This document shows, one piece after another, positions 48,439-60,138 of a DNA stretch of 64,000 nucleotides. The DNA lies in contig OZ020264.1 in assembly GCA_963971285.1 (NCBI GenBank), forward strand, positions 11,918,431 through 11,982,430, written 5' to 3'. The translations under genes were made by a program, and so were the position numbers. Source of the DNA: Astropecten irregularis. Taxonomy: Eukaryota; Echinodermata; Asteroidea; Paxillosida; Astropectinidae. The first letter of the stretch is position 1; every line of letters starts with the position of its first letter. The notes beneath the pieces are model-generated. The model saw only the letters and a list, made by a program, of their open reading frames with translations, did no database searches and was not told the origin of the DNA.

Positions 48439-51400
48439 ATGGGGAGAGTTAAATATGCATCTGCTGGTTCTGCTGTGAAACAGGGGAAGGCCACGATATG
48501 GCTGGTGCTGTCTACGTTCTCGGTGTGTCTCGGGTCCTCCTTGCAGTTCGGCTACGGCACCGGGGTTCTCACGGCGCCCTTGGGTTTCGGGGTAAGTCGC
48601 AAGCTAAACGCTTGAGTTTTTCTCGGTCTTTGCGTGTTGTTGATGTTAATTTTAAGTGTGTAATATGTTATATTCATTACATCTTATGCATGGGAAAGAA
48701 TTTATTGTGTTGTAGGCCGTACATCACTTTGGTTGTTTTGGGTTTAACGGGAGGCAGTGAGCTTTTAGAGCGATGCTTGAGCAAGGACTGCATCCCAACT
48801 CCAGGCAAGTGGTGCGGTACAGTTGGCTGCCTCGTGGTACAATGAGCCTCCATTGTGGTACCATACCATGTGATAATAAATGTGGAGGAAGCTCTGTTTT
48901 CCTTCCTCCGTGGTTAATACCTCCTAGGAGGAAGTAATAGACATGCTCTGAAGTTATAAAAACACCTCAGTGGTATAACAATGATGGGGCTCTACATGGT
49001 GTTACCATAGAGCTTTGTTCTCATAGCTCTATGGTGCAACCATGGAGGTATAAAAAGGATTACCTCCATGGTGTAACATTGCATGGAGCTATAAGGAGCT
49101 GCTGTTGCCGTAGTTATAGTCCGCTATCAATTATCTGGGTATGTAACAAGCAAGCTATTTAATAGTTCCATGCTAGCACCGAGGAATAAACATGTGGTCC
49201 TCCATAGCTCAAGGTTATCTAGTAAAGACAAAAGCTCGGATATAGGGCTGGATAGTTCAGTTGGTAGAGCGCCTGTGTGGTATTCAGGAGGTCCCCGGTT
49301 CGAATCCCGCTCCAGTCAATTTTCTATGTTCACTTTTCAATGACTTAAAATTCAGCCAGTTTCCATCGTGGTTATTTGATGATTAAAGAAGAAATGCTAC
49401 TAGAGTTCGATTGCCATTATCTTAAGTACAACAGCTTTAACTACTACTAAGTACTCAATCCACATTGAACAAAACTTATCCTTATAGCCAGCCCCCTCCT
49501 GCTTTACAATGGGGGATGCAATTGAGAAGTAGGAATCGGATAAGAAAGATACATCTGTAAAGATCAAAGCCTTTGTTCAAATATGACCACGATCCTTCAA
49601 ACAAGATCATTAGGCTGGACGTGAACAAATAATTATATACACCCATCGAAGGACACATATATGAGATCTGAAAATTGCAACAGCCAATCACTCAATCAGA
49701 GTCATAGCAGTGTTGATGACGTACACATGCGACCAAATCGAGAAACAATAGGCCTACATTGTAAATATTGTTTTCGAGATCAAATAACTTGGCCAAACTC
49801 ACACAAGCAAACATAATAGCAAACAAACCAAATGTAAAACAATACAAGTAATAAACTGTTGCAATCTGCTCATCAGCCCAAACTTATCTGAAATTTATAA
49901 AATGCTTGGAGTTGGGAGGGCCTGACGCGTTTCGATCCTAGCAGGATCTCTATCGAAGGCTATTAAAACGATACACTTATGTACAAAAGAACAAAATGAA
50001 CCAACGTCACGCGAGGCAATTTACAGTTTCAGTTATTGCAAGAAATCTGCAAAAGTTCACCTTGCAATTTGACCATAATTTTGCTCAGTGAGGCGTAGGA
50101 CGCAACATTTTTATCTTTATGAAAAAAAAACCCACGTATTATTATACCGACAATTCAAGTGTTCGTTTGCAATTTTGTACAGTTTGATGCAAATTGTTTA
50201 AGCCATGCCAAACCATGGAGGTATAATAATTATATTCTCTACCTTCACCCACTTCTAGGCGAGCAAAACAAAATCATAAGTGTACACACAAACGCCCATT
50301 AGAATACACAGTTTAAACCACGCTGATACGCAGTTATATAGTTGCATGCATGATTGGCATATTACTACGGTTAACAGTTATATACCACAACAAAGGGCCG
50401 GTTAAAACCCCCTAACAGTTTGGCATATCGCTGAATTGATAGGATTACGTAATAGCAGCAGGTTCTGTGAATACAACTGCTTATTTATAACGGTCAGCCA
50501 AGGCACACATGTACATGTGCGTGTAGGCTGGAGCCGTCTGTCAACACATGGAGCTATTAATTTCTTCCAGCACATTGTATACATGGACCTATATTATAGT
50601 ACGGGTCACGATAGCGATTGTACTTATGTAACAGACTTCTATGGAGAAATATAAGACATTTCTCCATGCTTCAACCTATATCATAATGTTAGTATATCAT
50701 AATGAGGCCTATAAACCATGAGTAGAGTGTACATCAACATTTTAAAAAATCTGGGTATAACATGTTGACCAGGGCCGATTTCATAAAACTTACGACGCGT
50801 CGCAGAGTTAAGACGCATCCTTTCTCTATGGACTCACCGCAAAGATACGACGCGTCGCAGCAAAACGAGTTGGGTAACATGTCGCAGCAACATACCTCGG
50901 TAACATGTTGGCCAAATGTTGCTCAGATCATGGAGGGAGAAATATTGACGAAAGAATGGAAATGCGTTTATTTCGCCGACATGACAATCAGGTATAGGCT
51001 CTATACGGGTAACTTAGGCCGTGTCCGAAACGGGCTTCCAGAGCTACGGCTAGGTCTATTGTCTTGATGTATCCGCGTATTTCCAATGGAGCGAAGACCT
51101 AGACCTAGCTCTAGACAACAGATTCGGATGCAGCCTTAACCTAGTTTGATCACGTGATTTTGGACAAAATGGCAGCTACCAAAAAATACTACGGAGTGGT
51201 CGAAAAGACAATGAGAAAAGGCTAATGTTATGGGTATTATTTATCACACTCCGTGGAATTTCTTTTCCACAAGAGATTTGGTTTCCAACATCTTTCATGA
51301 CCTCTAAACTTTAATCAAAGAATAACGAAAACATAAAATAAGATAAAAGGGGAATCATTAGAAAAGTCTGGGCATGCGCACAAGAAAGGATTAAATTGTG

Positions 51401-54400
51401 TTTGCTGCCACCACGAGGCTCAAGGCTATAGGCTTGAGACTTTTTTCGCTATCGCCATTTTGAGGCCTTTTGAAAACGAAACGAAACGATTGGGCGCGTA
51501 GGCGCGCGCGAAGCCGAAGAAAGGCTCCAGCTTCGCTATATGTATCTCAAGCCCTTCATTTCATTTTGGACACAACGGGCGATATAGCCAAATAAATCCA
51601 AAGCCTATGTAGCCTCAAGCCTGATTTGGGCTTAGAAGAAGTTTGGCTTAACAGGGATGTAGCGCAATGTGTTGAATCATTCACAAATGTGAAAACATGG
51701 TTACATAAAAAAGAAAAATCAATACAAGTAATAAACTGCTGCAAACTGCTCATCAGCCAAAATAATGACCTGAAATTCATAAATAATGCTTGGAGTTAGA
51801 AGGGCTTGACGCGTTTCGATCCTAGCGTGATCTTTATCGATTGCCTTCGAAAAAGAAGATATATAAATGAAAATATTGAGGTTATAACTATACCATATTG
51901 TTGTTTCTTTTGCACACAGTACGTCAACAACTTTATCAATTCGTCCAACTACGAAAGACGCGGTGTGTATTTTGACGATGGTGCTATGCTGTGGCTGACG
52001 GCCTTCACCACGTCGCTCTACTGCGTCGGCGGGGCATTCGGCGCGCTCACCGGCGGCAAACTCAGCGATATTCTCGGCAGGTCAGTCTTCTCAAGGGATA
52101 TTTTTTACTCTGGTTTAAGAAAAATCGAATTGAAGGAGATGCCGTTTCAGAATGTTGTGCCATTTTTATCATTTCTATGGTTTAATTTTTGCTTGTCTTA
52201 ATAGGAAAGGAGCTCTTCTACTTAACAATATCTTCTCCGTTGTGGCAGCGCTGATGTTCGGCTTCAGTGGACCGCCTTTCGCTAACAGCTTCGAGCTGGT
52301 GATGCTGGGTCGTATTGTCATTGGTTACAATGTCGGTGAGTATATCATTGTAGGCTATAAATCACCTGGCCCAATTTCATAGAGCTGCTTAGCACAAAAA
52401 AAATCGTTAAGCATGATATTTTGGGTATGTTACCAATCCTGTGCTGTAGGCCTACCTTTAACTGCCGTTACTGATTATACTTTGATGCTACAGGTTGTTC
52501 GATAACCATCGTGCCGCTGTATCTTGCTGAAATATCCCCGGTGAATCTACGTGGTGCTATTGGTACATGCCACCAGCTTGCCATCACAGTGGGAATTCTG
52601 ATTTCACAGGTACGTGCAAGAGTTGGGACAGAAATGCTCCCATACTTTGGGTTTTGTCAAAGAAATGCAGGATTCATGGGCAACAATATCAATGAAGATA
52701 CAGTAACAGTCATCTGTGAAATTTCCAGTTCCATGCGGTGCCCACTTTTCGAGAAAACAGTGAAAAACAGCCACAGTATTTTAAAATATTTTCGGAGGAG
52801 TTTTGATCTTACGAAGTTCAAAATTGTTGTTCGTCTGTGGTTGCATGCCAAAACAGAAATCTCCACATTATTTACCTAGATAACTTACAGGGTATAAAGA
52901 TGGCGATGGTATAAACATACCGCTAAACCTTTGCCCGACGGCTGTATTTATCCAGTAAAGAGTAAAACCAACGACCAAAAAATCAAAAAGTTTTGATTTC
53001 AGGGAGACCAAAACTCCCGTGGATAGATTAGAAAAATACCATGAGCGTTTTTCACTGTTTTCTCAAAAATCGGGCACCGTATGGGACTGGAAATTTCACA
53101 GACGACTGCTGCTGTATCTTCCTTGATATTTATGCCCATGAATCTGCATTTCGTTGACAAAAACCAAAGTATGATATTACCTTTAATCCCATATGATACT
53201 CAATGTGATATCACATAAACCATATAGTATCAACTTGTAAGCTGCTCTGAAGAGGAAAAGTAATTCTGAAGATGTTGTTCTATCTTGTAGGTGTTCGGGC
53301 TGTTTGTGCTAAGGAACGAGGACCAGTGGCCTATCCTGCTGGCACTTACCGGTGTGTTCTCGGGCATCGAGATACTGACTCTGCCCTTCTGCCCGGAGAG
53401 TCCACGCTGGCTACTCATCAACAAGAACAAACCAGAGAAATGTAGAGCAGGTAAAGCTAGTGCTTTTATTTTTTGTGACCCGTCACTGAAGATTTACGGT
53501 TATTTTTTGTGAGCTGTAATTTCTGTAAATGAGAAGGTTAAGTGGAATTTTGGGTGAGTGGACGAGGGGCAATTGGTAGCCCAATTTTCCTCTAATCTTC
53601 GGTCTTTTCTGCTTTCTCGACAGCCCTGGTTAAGCTGAGAGGCGATGAAGATATAGATGATGAAATAAGTGAAATGAAGGAGGAGGCATACAAAGAATCT
53701 TCAGTGCAGAAGGTGACATATCCTTATCAAACGCTTCATCATTTCTGTACTTTTTTAAAAATTTGTGTAAATTATGATTTCTAAATTTAAGATCAAGTTG
53801 AACTATTTTGATACTGCTTCATCGGTATTGCTCATAATTCTGTCCTCTTCACAAAATAATTCTTGAAACAATATGAACATTTTTGACTGTATGTTTTCCG
53901 GGGTCGATTTCACCAAACTCATCGCAACTTAATACAATCAGTCGTAGTGCATTTCAGCCCTATGTAGGATATGCACCCTGTGATGGGTAATACGTCGTAA
54001 CTGGAGTTACGATCGATCGTAGGGCTTCAATAAATCGACACTGTGATCTTAGCACTGGGCTTTGCTACCAAAATGGTAATCCAGTAAGAACTAAGAAACT
54101 GCTGCAAACTGCTCATCAACCAAAATAATTACCTGTAACAATATAAAATGATTGGCGTTAGGAGGGTCTGATGTTTCGATCATAGCAGGATCTTTCTCAA
54201 AAGCTAATGTATTTATTTGTGGTCTATGTAGGTTGGTATGTGGTCAGTGCTTACGTGTAAGGACCCATCATGGAAGATGCCGTTGGTAATAAGCGTGACA
54301 CTGCACGCTGCTCAACAGTTCTCAGGAATCAATGCCGTAAGTGAACAACACATAAAACCAAATAGGCTTACCTACAAGCAAAATATACAAACAAGCAAAC

Positions 54401-57400
54401 ACAAATACAGTCAAAAAGAATATGACTGGTATTGGTTATGTTTTTCAAAACAAACACGTTTGTGTTTGTATTTGTTTTTCAAAACAAACACATGACACTC
54501 AAAAGTTTTGTAAAGCATGTATTTAACAAGCACTCTTTCCTGTTATTAGAAAAAAAATGAAACAAATTGATCATTCCTAAGAGGAGTTATGTCTATTTCA
54601 ATAAAGGTACTCATTTTGCAAGCTGTCCATAGAATGTTAATGCTTGACTGAATCTAAGTTGCAAAGGGTACTTACACAGCTAAAATGCTCACGTAACATT
54701 TGTTTTGTCAAGTATTCCATGGACAGCTTGCAAAGTATGTGTTATGGGGCCATTTTGCCTCCATTTTATTTCCATTCCACTTTTCATTTTAGATTATGTT
54801 CTACGCAACCTACATTTTCCAACAAACTGGCATGAATGATGAGGAAGTATCATATGCAACAGTGGGCCTTGGTGGCATCAATGTATTAATGACTGTAGTA
54901 TCAGTAAGTATCAAATTAAAAAAAATCTTTGTTCACCTTTCAATGACCTAAAAGTTCAGTCAGTTTCTCTTGTGGTTATTTGAAGATTATATTAATTAAA
55001 AAGCTGTATCCTCTTTGAGTGATCCCCCATGTATACTGTTCTCAGGTTGCAGCATTGCTGCACGTATCGGTGAAACGATCCTTGGGGTATGGCGGTGTGT
55101 GAGTGGTTTCATGGCTTCTGACTGCCACACGAACAATGATAATTGACTATTGGGGACACCACCAACATAGAGCTGGATAGCTCAGTTGGTAGAGAGCCTG
55201 TACGGTATTCAGGAGGTTACCGGTTCGAATCCCGCGCGAGTCAATTTTTCTTTGTTCACTTTTCAATGACTTGGATAAAGATTGTGATTTGGGACTACAT
55301 TTCTGTTTGGGATTCTGGTTTGGTTCGGAGTATTCATTTGTTCACTGATACTTTCAACTGATTTAGTGAGAAAGAATTCAGTAAAAAACCTCACACGTTC
55401 ATTGCTATTTATTATCGTCATCCCTTTTGCTGTTGTCTTCACTCAGGTGTTTGTTGTTGAGCGAGCGGGTCGTCGTAAGCTACTTCTGTTTCCATTCTTT
55501 GTAATGGTCATAGCCACAGCACTACTGACTGTATCTCTAAATCTACAGGTATGTACCTAAATTGAATTCCTCAAACTTGTCCTGATCAAAGCAGACAACT
55601 GGGACCAATTTCATAAAACTGTTAAGCACAAAAATTTGCCTAGCACAAAAATGTCTCGCGCAATAAAACAAACTACCATTGAAAATTCCATTTGATATTC
55701 ATGGTCAGCGAACAACAGCCGAAGAACAATCACAAGTGATATAAAACACGTGGAAATTTGGTTGTTAACCTAGTTTTTATTAAGACAGAAATGTCATGCT
55801 TAGCAAATTTGTGTGCTTAACAGTTTTATGAAATTGGCCCCTGGTCATTCCCAAAATTAGCAGAGTAAGAGGTCAAATCTGACTACATGGATCACTATAA
55901 GACTCTATGGAGGACATTGTGTTAAGCCCTTTGTCTGAACTTAATGCACATGCCAGGCATACACAATGTGGACCTCATGATAAAGGACGTCCACACAATG
56001 CAGAATCCCAAGATGTTATGTGGACTTTGATCATAAACCACGCATTACCACACACACACCAAACTGTGGTACATTGAGGTATTCAGGATACCACACTTAC
56101 CACAATAAAATTGATGTGTGGTAAACTGTGGTATAATGTTTGTGGATTAGGGTTTAACCAAAACAAAAAACCACAAAGCCTTGCCCTATTAAAAAAAGGC
56201 CAACATGTTCCCAGTCACTAACAGAATCATCCCTAACATGGGGCCAATTTCACAGGGCTGCTTAAGCACACTTTTTGCCTAAGCATGAAAAGTCTTCCTT
56301 GATCAAACAGGATTATTAACCCAATATTCATGTGATGTTTACTGCTTTGTGCTTGCATTCAGCCATTGTTTGCTGAGCATAACATTCACAAGGAGTTTTG
56401 GATGGCATACTAATTTCATTTACCAAGGTTTTTGGTGCTTAAGCAAATTTATATAAGCAAATTTTGGTGCGTAACAGCTCTATGAATTTGGCCCCTGGAG
56501 TCTTGAGAAAACAAACACCACCGGATGAAACAAAAACAAACCCTGATAAGCACAAAGACTAAAGTTTCCTTTGTTTTATTTTCCAAAGTGGTAAAAACAT
56601 TTTTATCAAAATTTGAACCACAAGGAAAAATGAACTGATCATGGAAGTATTAAAGAACTTTCAGGGGACAAAAGATCGATGGAAGACTTGTAGATTGGTC
56701 TACCGTATCAGAAATCGACCATTTGAGCTCTTCAGCAGTTCATCTCTTATGGCAGTGTCATTCATGTTCAGTTACTAGTTGCCAGGAAGCCACAGCCAAA
56801 CATAATCAACTCAGGCCCTTCTCATAGCCATCTGCTCAGGCTCAGGCTCTGGCTCTGGCTCCATATCTTATGTCAAGCAATGACTTTGACATGATCGACG
56901 TAAACGTGAATGCTTAAGAATACACATTTTATGAAAATACATCATTTCGGAATGAAAAAATAGTATCACTTGGTCAATCTGTTGAACTCTGGTTTTAAAA
57001 TACTTCACCATTTTGTTTAATAACTTCACTACTATGCTAAACACTACATGATTCAAACTCTAATAAGTAATCTACTACTCAAATCGATCAGCTGCATCAA
57101 ATACACATCATTTAATTAGAGGTATTACACACACCGTTAATATTGTTCCGCCTGAAATGCAATATTTATCTGAAACGAATCAAACCAATGACTAAAAACA
57201 ATTTTGAACTTTTAAAGATAAAAAATAAAGGTGAAAAGGTTTTAAAAAATAATGTGTACGTTTTTCACTGTAGGCCTATTCCCAAAAAGTGGGCTATGTA
57301 TGGGACCAACATTTTCACAGACGACTGTTACTGTATCTGTCTTGATATGTTGGCCCATGAATCTGCATTTCTTTGACAAAAAAGTATTATATTGCTGTAC

Positions 57401-60138
57401 CTTCAATATAGTATACTGCTATGGTAAATACTACATACTACTCTGGGTTATAATGTACATGTACCACTTTCATATACCACTTAAGTATTTCATTAAATGC
57501 TATACAACTCTGGTATAGAAATGATCATACATACCACTTGTATTAAAATACTGCACCGATCATGTGGTGAAAACTATATGTCTCAGTTATATGTAAATAC
57601 TAAACAAAACAACAAACAAACAAACAAAAACTGTCATTGTCAGACAAGCTAACTTCTTAACTGGAATGTGGAACGTGCTTCATATGAAGATAAGGTCTGC
57701 TTTTACTACTAAAAACTTACGTGAACATCTCACATGCTGAATGTGCACACTACTAAAATTCAAGTTTATCGTCAAATTACCACAAGGGAAACTGACTTGT
57801 TATAATTGACTATTAGGGACACCACCACCATAGGGCTGGATAGTTTGCGCCGGTACGGTATTCCAAATGTCGCTGGTTCAAATCCCGCTCCAGTCACGTT
57901 TTCTTTGTTCAATTTTCAAAATTTAACTTTGTTAGGAAAAAACAAGGTTCGATGCTCAATATAAACTGTGACAACACCAAGCGAATACAAAGATGCAACC
58001 TTTAACAGAATACAAAACTTGAGAGCATAAAATGCAAATAATGTAGTCACCATTCAACATAGTATTTGTGCTCTCACAAAAAGTATGATTCGGTGATACC
58101 AACTGCTATCACAGTTTTTAAGAAAGAAATCAAGACTGGAAAATCCAGCTTCATATTATACACTATTGCCACACTCTCACTAACAACACACATCTCACAC
58201 TAAGAATAATCAACTCAAAATGGCATAGTACAACTTAAAGGTTGTATCATACTTTGGTAAGAAACCAAAACAGAAATGTTCACAGATTTACGTATAACTT
58301 ACAGGGTATGAAGATGGTGCTGATAGAAACATACCGTTAAAAAAATTCCCGCCTGAAGTGGTGTATTTATCCAGAAATTAGTAAAACAACGACCGAAAAT
58401 CTTTTTGATCGTTTAAAAGATCAAAAATAAAAGAGAAAAGACTTAAGTAATACTGTGGCCGTTTTTCACAGTTTTCTCAAAAAGTGGGCACCGTATGGGA
58501 CTGAAATTTTCACAGATGACTGTTACTGTATCTGTCTTGATATTTTTGCCCATGAATCTGTATTTCTTTGACAAAAACAAAAGTATGATACTACCTTCAA
58601 ACTGTCTACAGTATAAGACTTTTTTTTGTGAACTCTTCTTACACAAAAAAGCACACCTATGCTAATCAATGGTAGTTGGTCTAGCACCTGTAATACGGTT
58701 ACCGACTATTGCCGGTGCCCTGCATGGTGAAAAGGTCATAGTTCAACTTTCTTCCGTGCCGAGTGCGCTGTACTTGACTGCTCCCGTGCCATTTGCGCCG
58801 GCCTGAGTCGGCCCATCGGACTCGGACTCCTGTTCAAACAAAGAAATAAACAAATTAAATGTACATGAATTAAGACGACAGAAGTCATTCCATTTGAAGT
58901 AAAAATATAGAGGGTGTAAAAATAGAGACTTTTGGCTACGGTTCAGAAGTAGATTCTCTGGTTTGAAAAAGAAAACAGAGCTTCAGCTTCAATGAAAAAA
59001 CAGCAACCTTTATCTTCAGCATAATGGATGACAGAGACAAAGCCAGAGCCTGAGTCCGAGTCAAGCTTTGAGAAAGACCCCTAGAAATGTTTGGCTAATG
59101 AGTATTGGGCCCTTTTCCAAACCTCGGCTCCGGCTCCGGCTCAGGCTCCGGCGCTGTCATCCATATGCTGAAAATGTAGGTTGTGGCTTTTCAGTGAAGC
59201 CGAATCTCTGTTTTCTTGTTCAAAATAGAGTATCTACTTCCAATCCGTAACCAAAAGCCTCTATTTTGATACCTGTTATTCAAAAATGGAGCCACGAAAT
59301 GGAGCTGAAGCCTGAGCCTGAGCCGGAGCCGAGGTTTGGAAAAGGCCCCAGGAACCTATTCATCCAGAGGTCATGACCCTTATTAATATTCATATTTGTT
59401 TGATCATGTGACAGAGCTCTTTTGATTGGATGCGCTGGCTGAGCTTGACATTCATCTTCTTGTACATCGTTTCCTTCGCCATTGGACCTGGTAAGTTAGG
59501 TTGCTGGTTCGAATCCTACTTCAGTCAATTTTTCTTTTCACTTTTCAATGGTTTTATCAAATTATTCATGCCCTTTCCTTTGTTTCATTTTCTCTAGGAC
59601 CGATACCCTTCGTGATCGTGCCTGAGCTATGGGCCCAGGGACCACGCCCTTCAGCTATGTCCCTCTCTGTACAGACCAACTGGTGGTCCAACTTCATCAT
59701 TGGACTCTCATTCCCTTTCATTCAGGTAAAAGAAACATTTTGAAACTTCAAAGGGGGGGTACTGTCTGGAACAGATGGGTCGTGTTGCTGCCTGGGGATG
59801 GATATCAGAAGACCAGAGTTCCTCTCGAAAGTAGATACGGCAATGCGCAGCTGCAGCGCATGCTCCCACTGATTGATTGATTGAAGCATGCAAGTTTGCA
59901 GCAATTTTGATCGTGTTTTGATGCCGTGTCTCTCTTTCTTTCACTCTCTCTCCCTCAACAGGAAGGAATTGGAGCCTACACCTTCCTGGTCTTCATGGGA
60001 TTCCTCATCCTCAGCACCATCTTCATCTTCTTCTTCGTCCCCGAGACCAAGAACCGAACCTTCGAGGACATCGTCTCCAGTTTCGGCAAGAAGAGGGAGG
60101 TCAACCAGAACGATTACGAGCTTAGTGAAAAGAGTTAG
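48439..60138 (+). CDS. Facilitative hexose transporter, SLC2A (GLUT) family
   Basis: A 12-helix major facilitator sugar uniporter of the plasma membrane. Exons: 48439-48591, 51920-52080, 52205-52335, 52494-52609, 53291-53450, 53624-53712, 54232-54336, 54793-54903, 55447-55548, 59415-59490, 59598-59725, 59962-60138; 1509 nt, 502 aa plus TAG, a normal GLUT length. Signatures in order: TM1 in exon 1; a sequon N58-S-S in the first outer loop, where GLUT1 is glycosylated; [10 protein letters not shown] after TM2; [10 protein letters not shown] in TM5; PESPRWLLI after TM6; QQFSGINA in TM7 (298-305); VERAGRRKL after TM8; GPGPIPF...QGPRPSA in TM10; [10 protein letters not shown] in TM11; [11 protein letters not shown] after TM12. 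The helix 7 motif reads QFS, as in GLUT2, rather than QLS. The position equal to GLUT1 Trp388 is Phe, while the Trp412 equivalent is kept. It mixes class I and GLUT5-like features, so I do not assign a paralogue number. Introns 1, 4 and 9 are long and full of repeats. Confidence 0.95.
48835..49115. repeat. CTCCATGG-type palindromic repeat region
   Basis: GLUT intron 1 holds many alternating ACCATGGAGGTAT and ACCTCCATGGTG units that can fold on each other. No coding signal. Confidence 0.5.
49245..49390 (+). repeat. tRNA-derived SINE copy with good internal promoter
   Basis: Box A-like GTTCAGTTGGTAGAGCG and perfect GGTTCGAATCC, in GLUT intron 1. CTGGA/TCCAG can form part of an acceptor-like stem. 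I do not call it a functional tRNA: the anticodon arm is poor. Confidence 0.65.
49845..49960 (-). repeat. HH repeat copy
   Basis: In GLUT intron 1. Core CTGACGCGTTTCGATCCTAG (plus reading) is intact. Confidence 0.6.
51412..51640. repeat. FB7 fold-back element, inverted
   Basis: About 280 bp before GLUT exon 2. Contains a GC-rich insertion-like tract (GGCGCGTAGGCGCGCGCG). Confidence 0.65.
51722..51850 (-). repeat. HH repeat copy
   Basis: Ends about 70 bp before GLUT exon 2. Stem changed (CCTAGCGTGATC, plus reading). Confidence 0.55.
52636..53195. repeat. FB4 inverted pair in GLUT intron 4
   Basis: Two FB4 halves meet near 52925, making a large imperfect palindrome of about 560 bp between GLUT exons 4 and 5. 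Both outer ends carry the CAAAGTATGATA-type sequence facing outwards. Confidence 0.6.
53900..54044. repeat. FB5 fold-back element, inverted
   Basis: In GLUT intron 6. Both ends are clear and the centre is diverged. Confidence 0.65.
54080..54205 (-). repeat. HH repeat copy
   Basis: About 25 bp before GLUT exon 7. The core has a GATGTTTCGATC variant. Confidence 0.55.
54925..55285 (+). repeat. Long tRNA-derived SINE, the most complete copy
   Basis: Same tail-flank-head-tail order as the copy at 41590, over about 360 bp, in GLUT intron 8. Box A TAGCTCAGTTGGTAGAG and box B GGTTCGAATCC are intact. Confidence 0.7.
55602..55843. repeat. FB2 fold-back element
   Basis: Near-complete copy in GLUT intron 9. 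Decayed copies lie at 12028-12250 (NOC2L intron 6) and 43220-43398. Confidence 0.7.
56240..56498. repeat. FB1 fold-back element, inverted
   Basis: In GLUT intron 9. Carries a short internal duplication of the AAGCAAATT segment near its right end. Confidence 0.7.
57775..57930 (+). repeat. tRNA-derived SINE copy, internally deleted head
   Basis: In GLUT intron 9. The box A region is lost, the box B region kept (GGTTCAAATCC). A short minus-strand tail fragment abuts its left end. Confidence 0.55.
58238..58600. repeat. FB4 element
   Basis: Near-complete copy in GLUT intron 9, with inner palindrome GATCGTTTAAAAGATC. Confidence 0.65.
59107..59347. repeat. FB6 fold-back element, well-preserved arms
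   Basis: The arms match over about 40 bp. A truncated inverted relative lies just left at 58915-59085, a decayed one at 62150-62332 and a fragment at 56812-56870. Confidence 0.7.
59494..59560 (+). repeat. SINE box B and tail fragment beside a GLUT splice donor
   Basis: GGTTCGAATCC and the tail start within about 10 bases of the donor of GLUT exon 10 (exon end 59490). Confidence 0.55.

Noticed and set aside
49255..49325. A functional tRNA gene
   Set aside because: Box A and box B are good, but the anticodon stem and loop are poor and the same unit recurs many times with a shared non-tRNA tail, so it is a SINE.
28741..54205. Calling the HH repeats functional hammerhead ribozymes
   Set aside because: The CUGANGA box is not intact next to the stem in any copy I read, so only a resemblance is reported.
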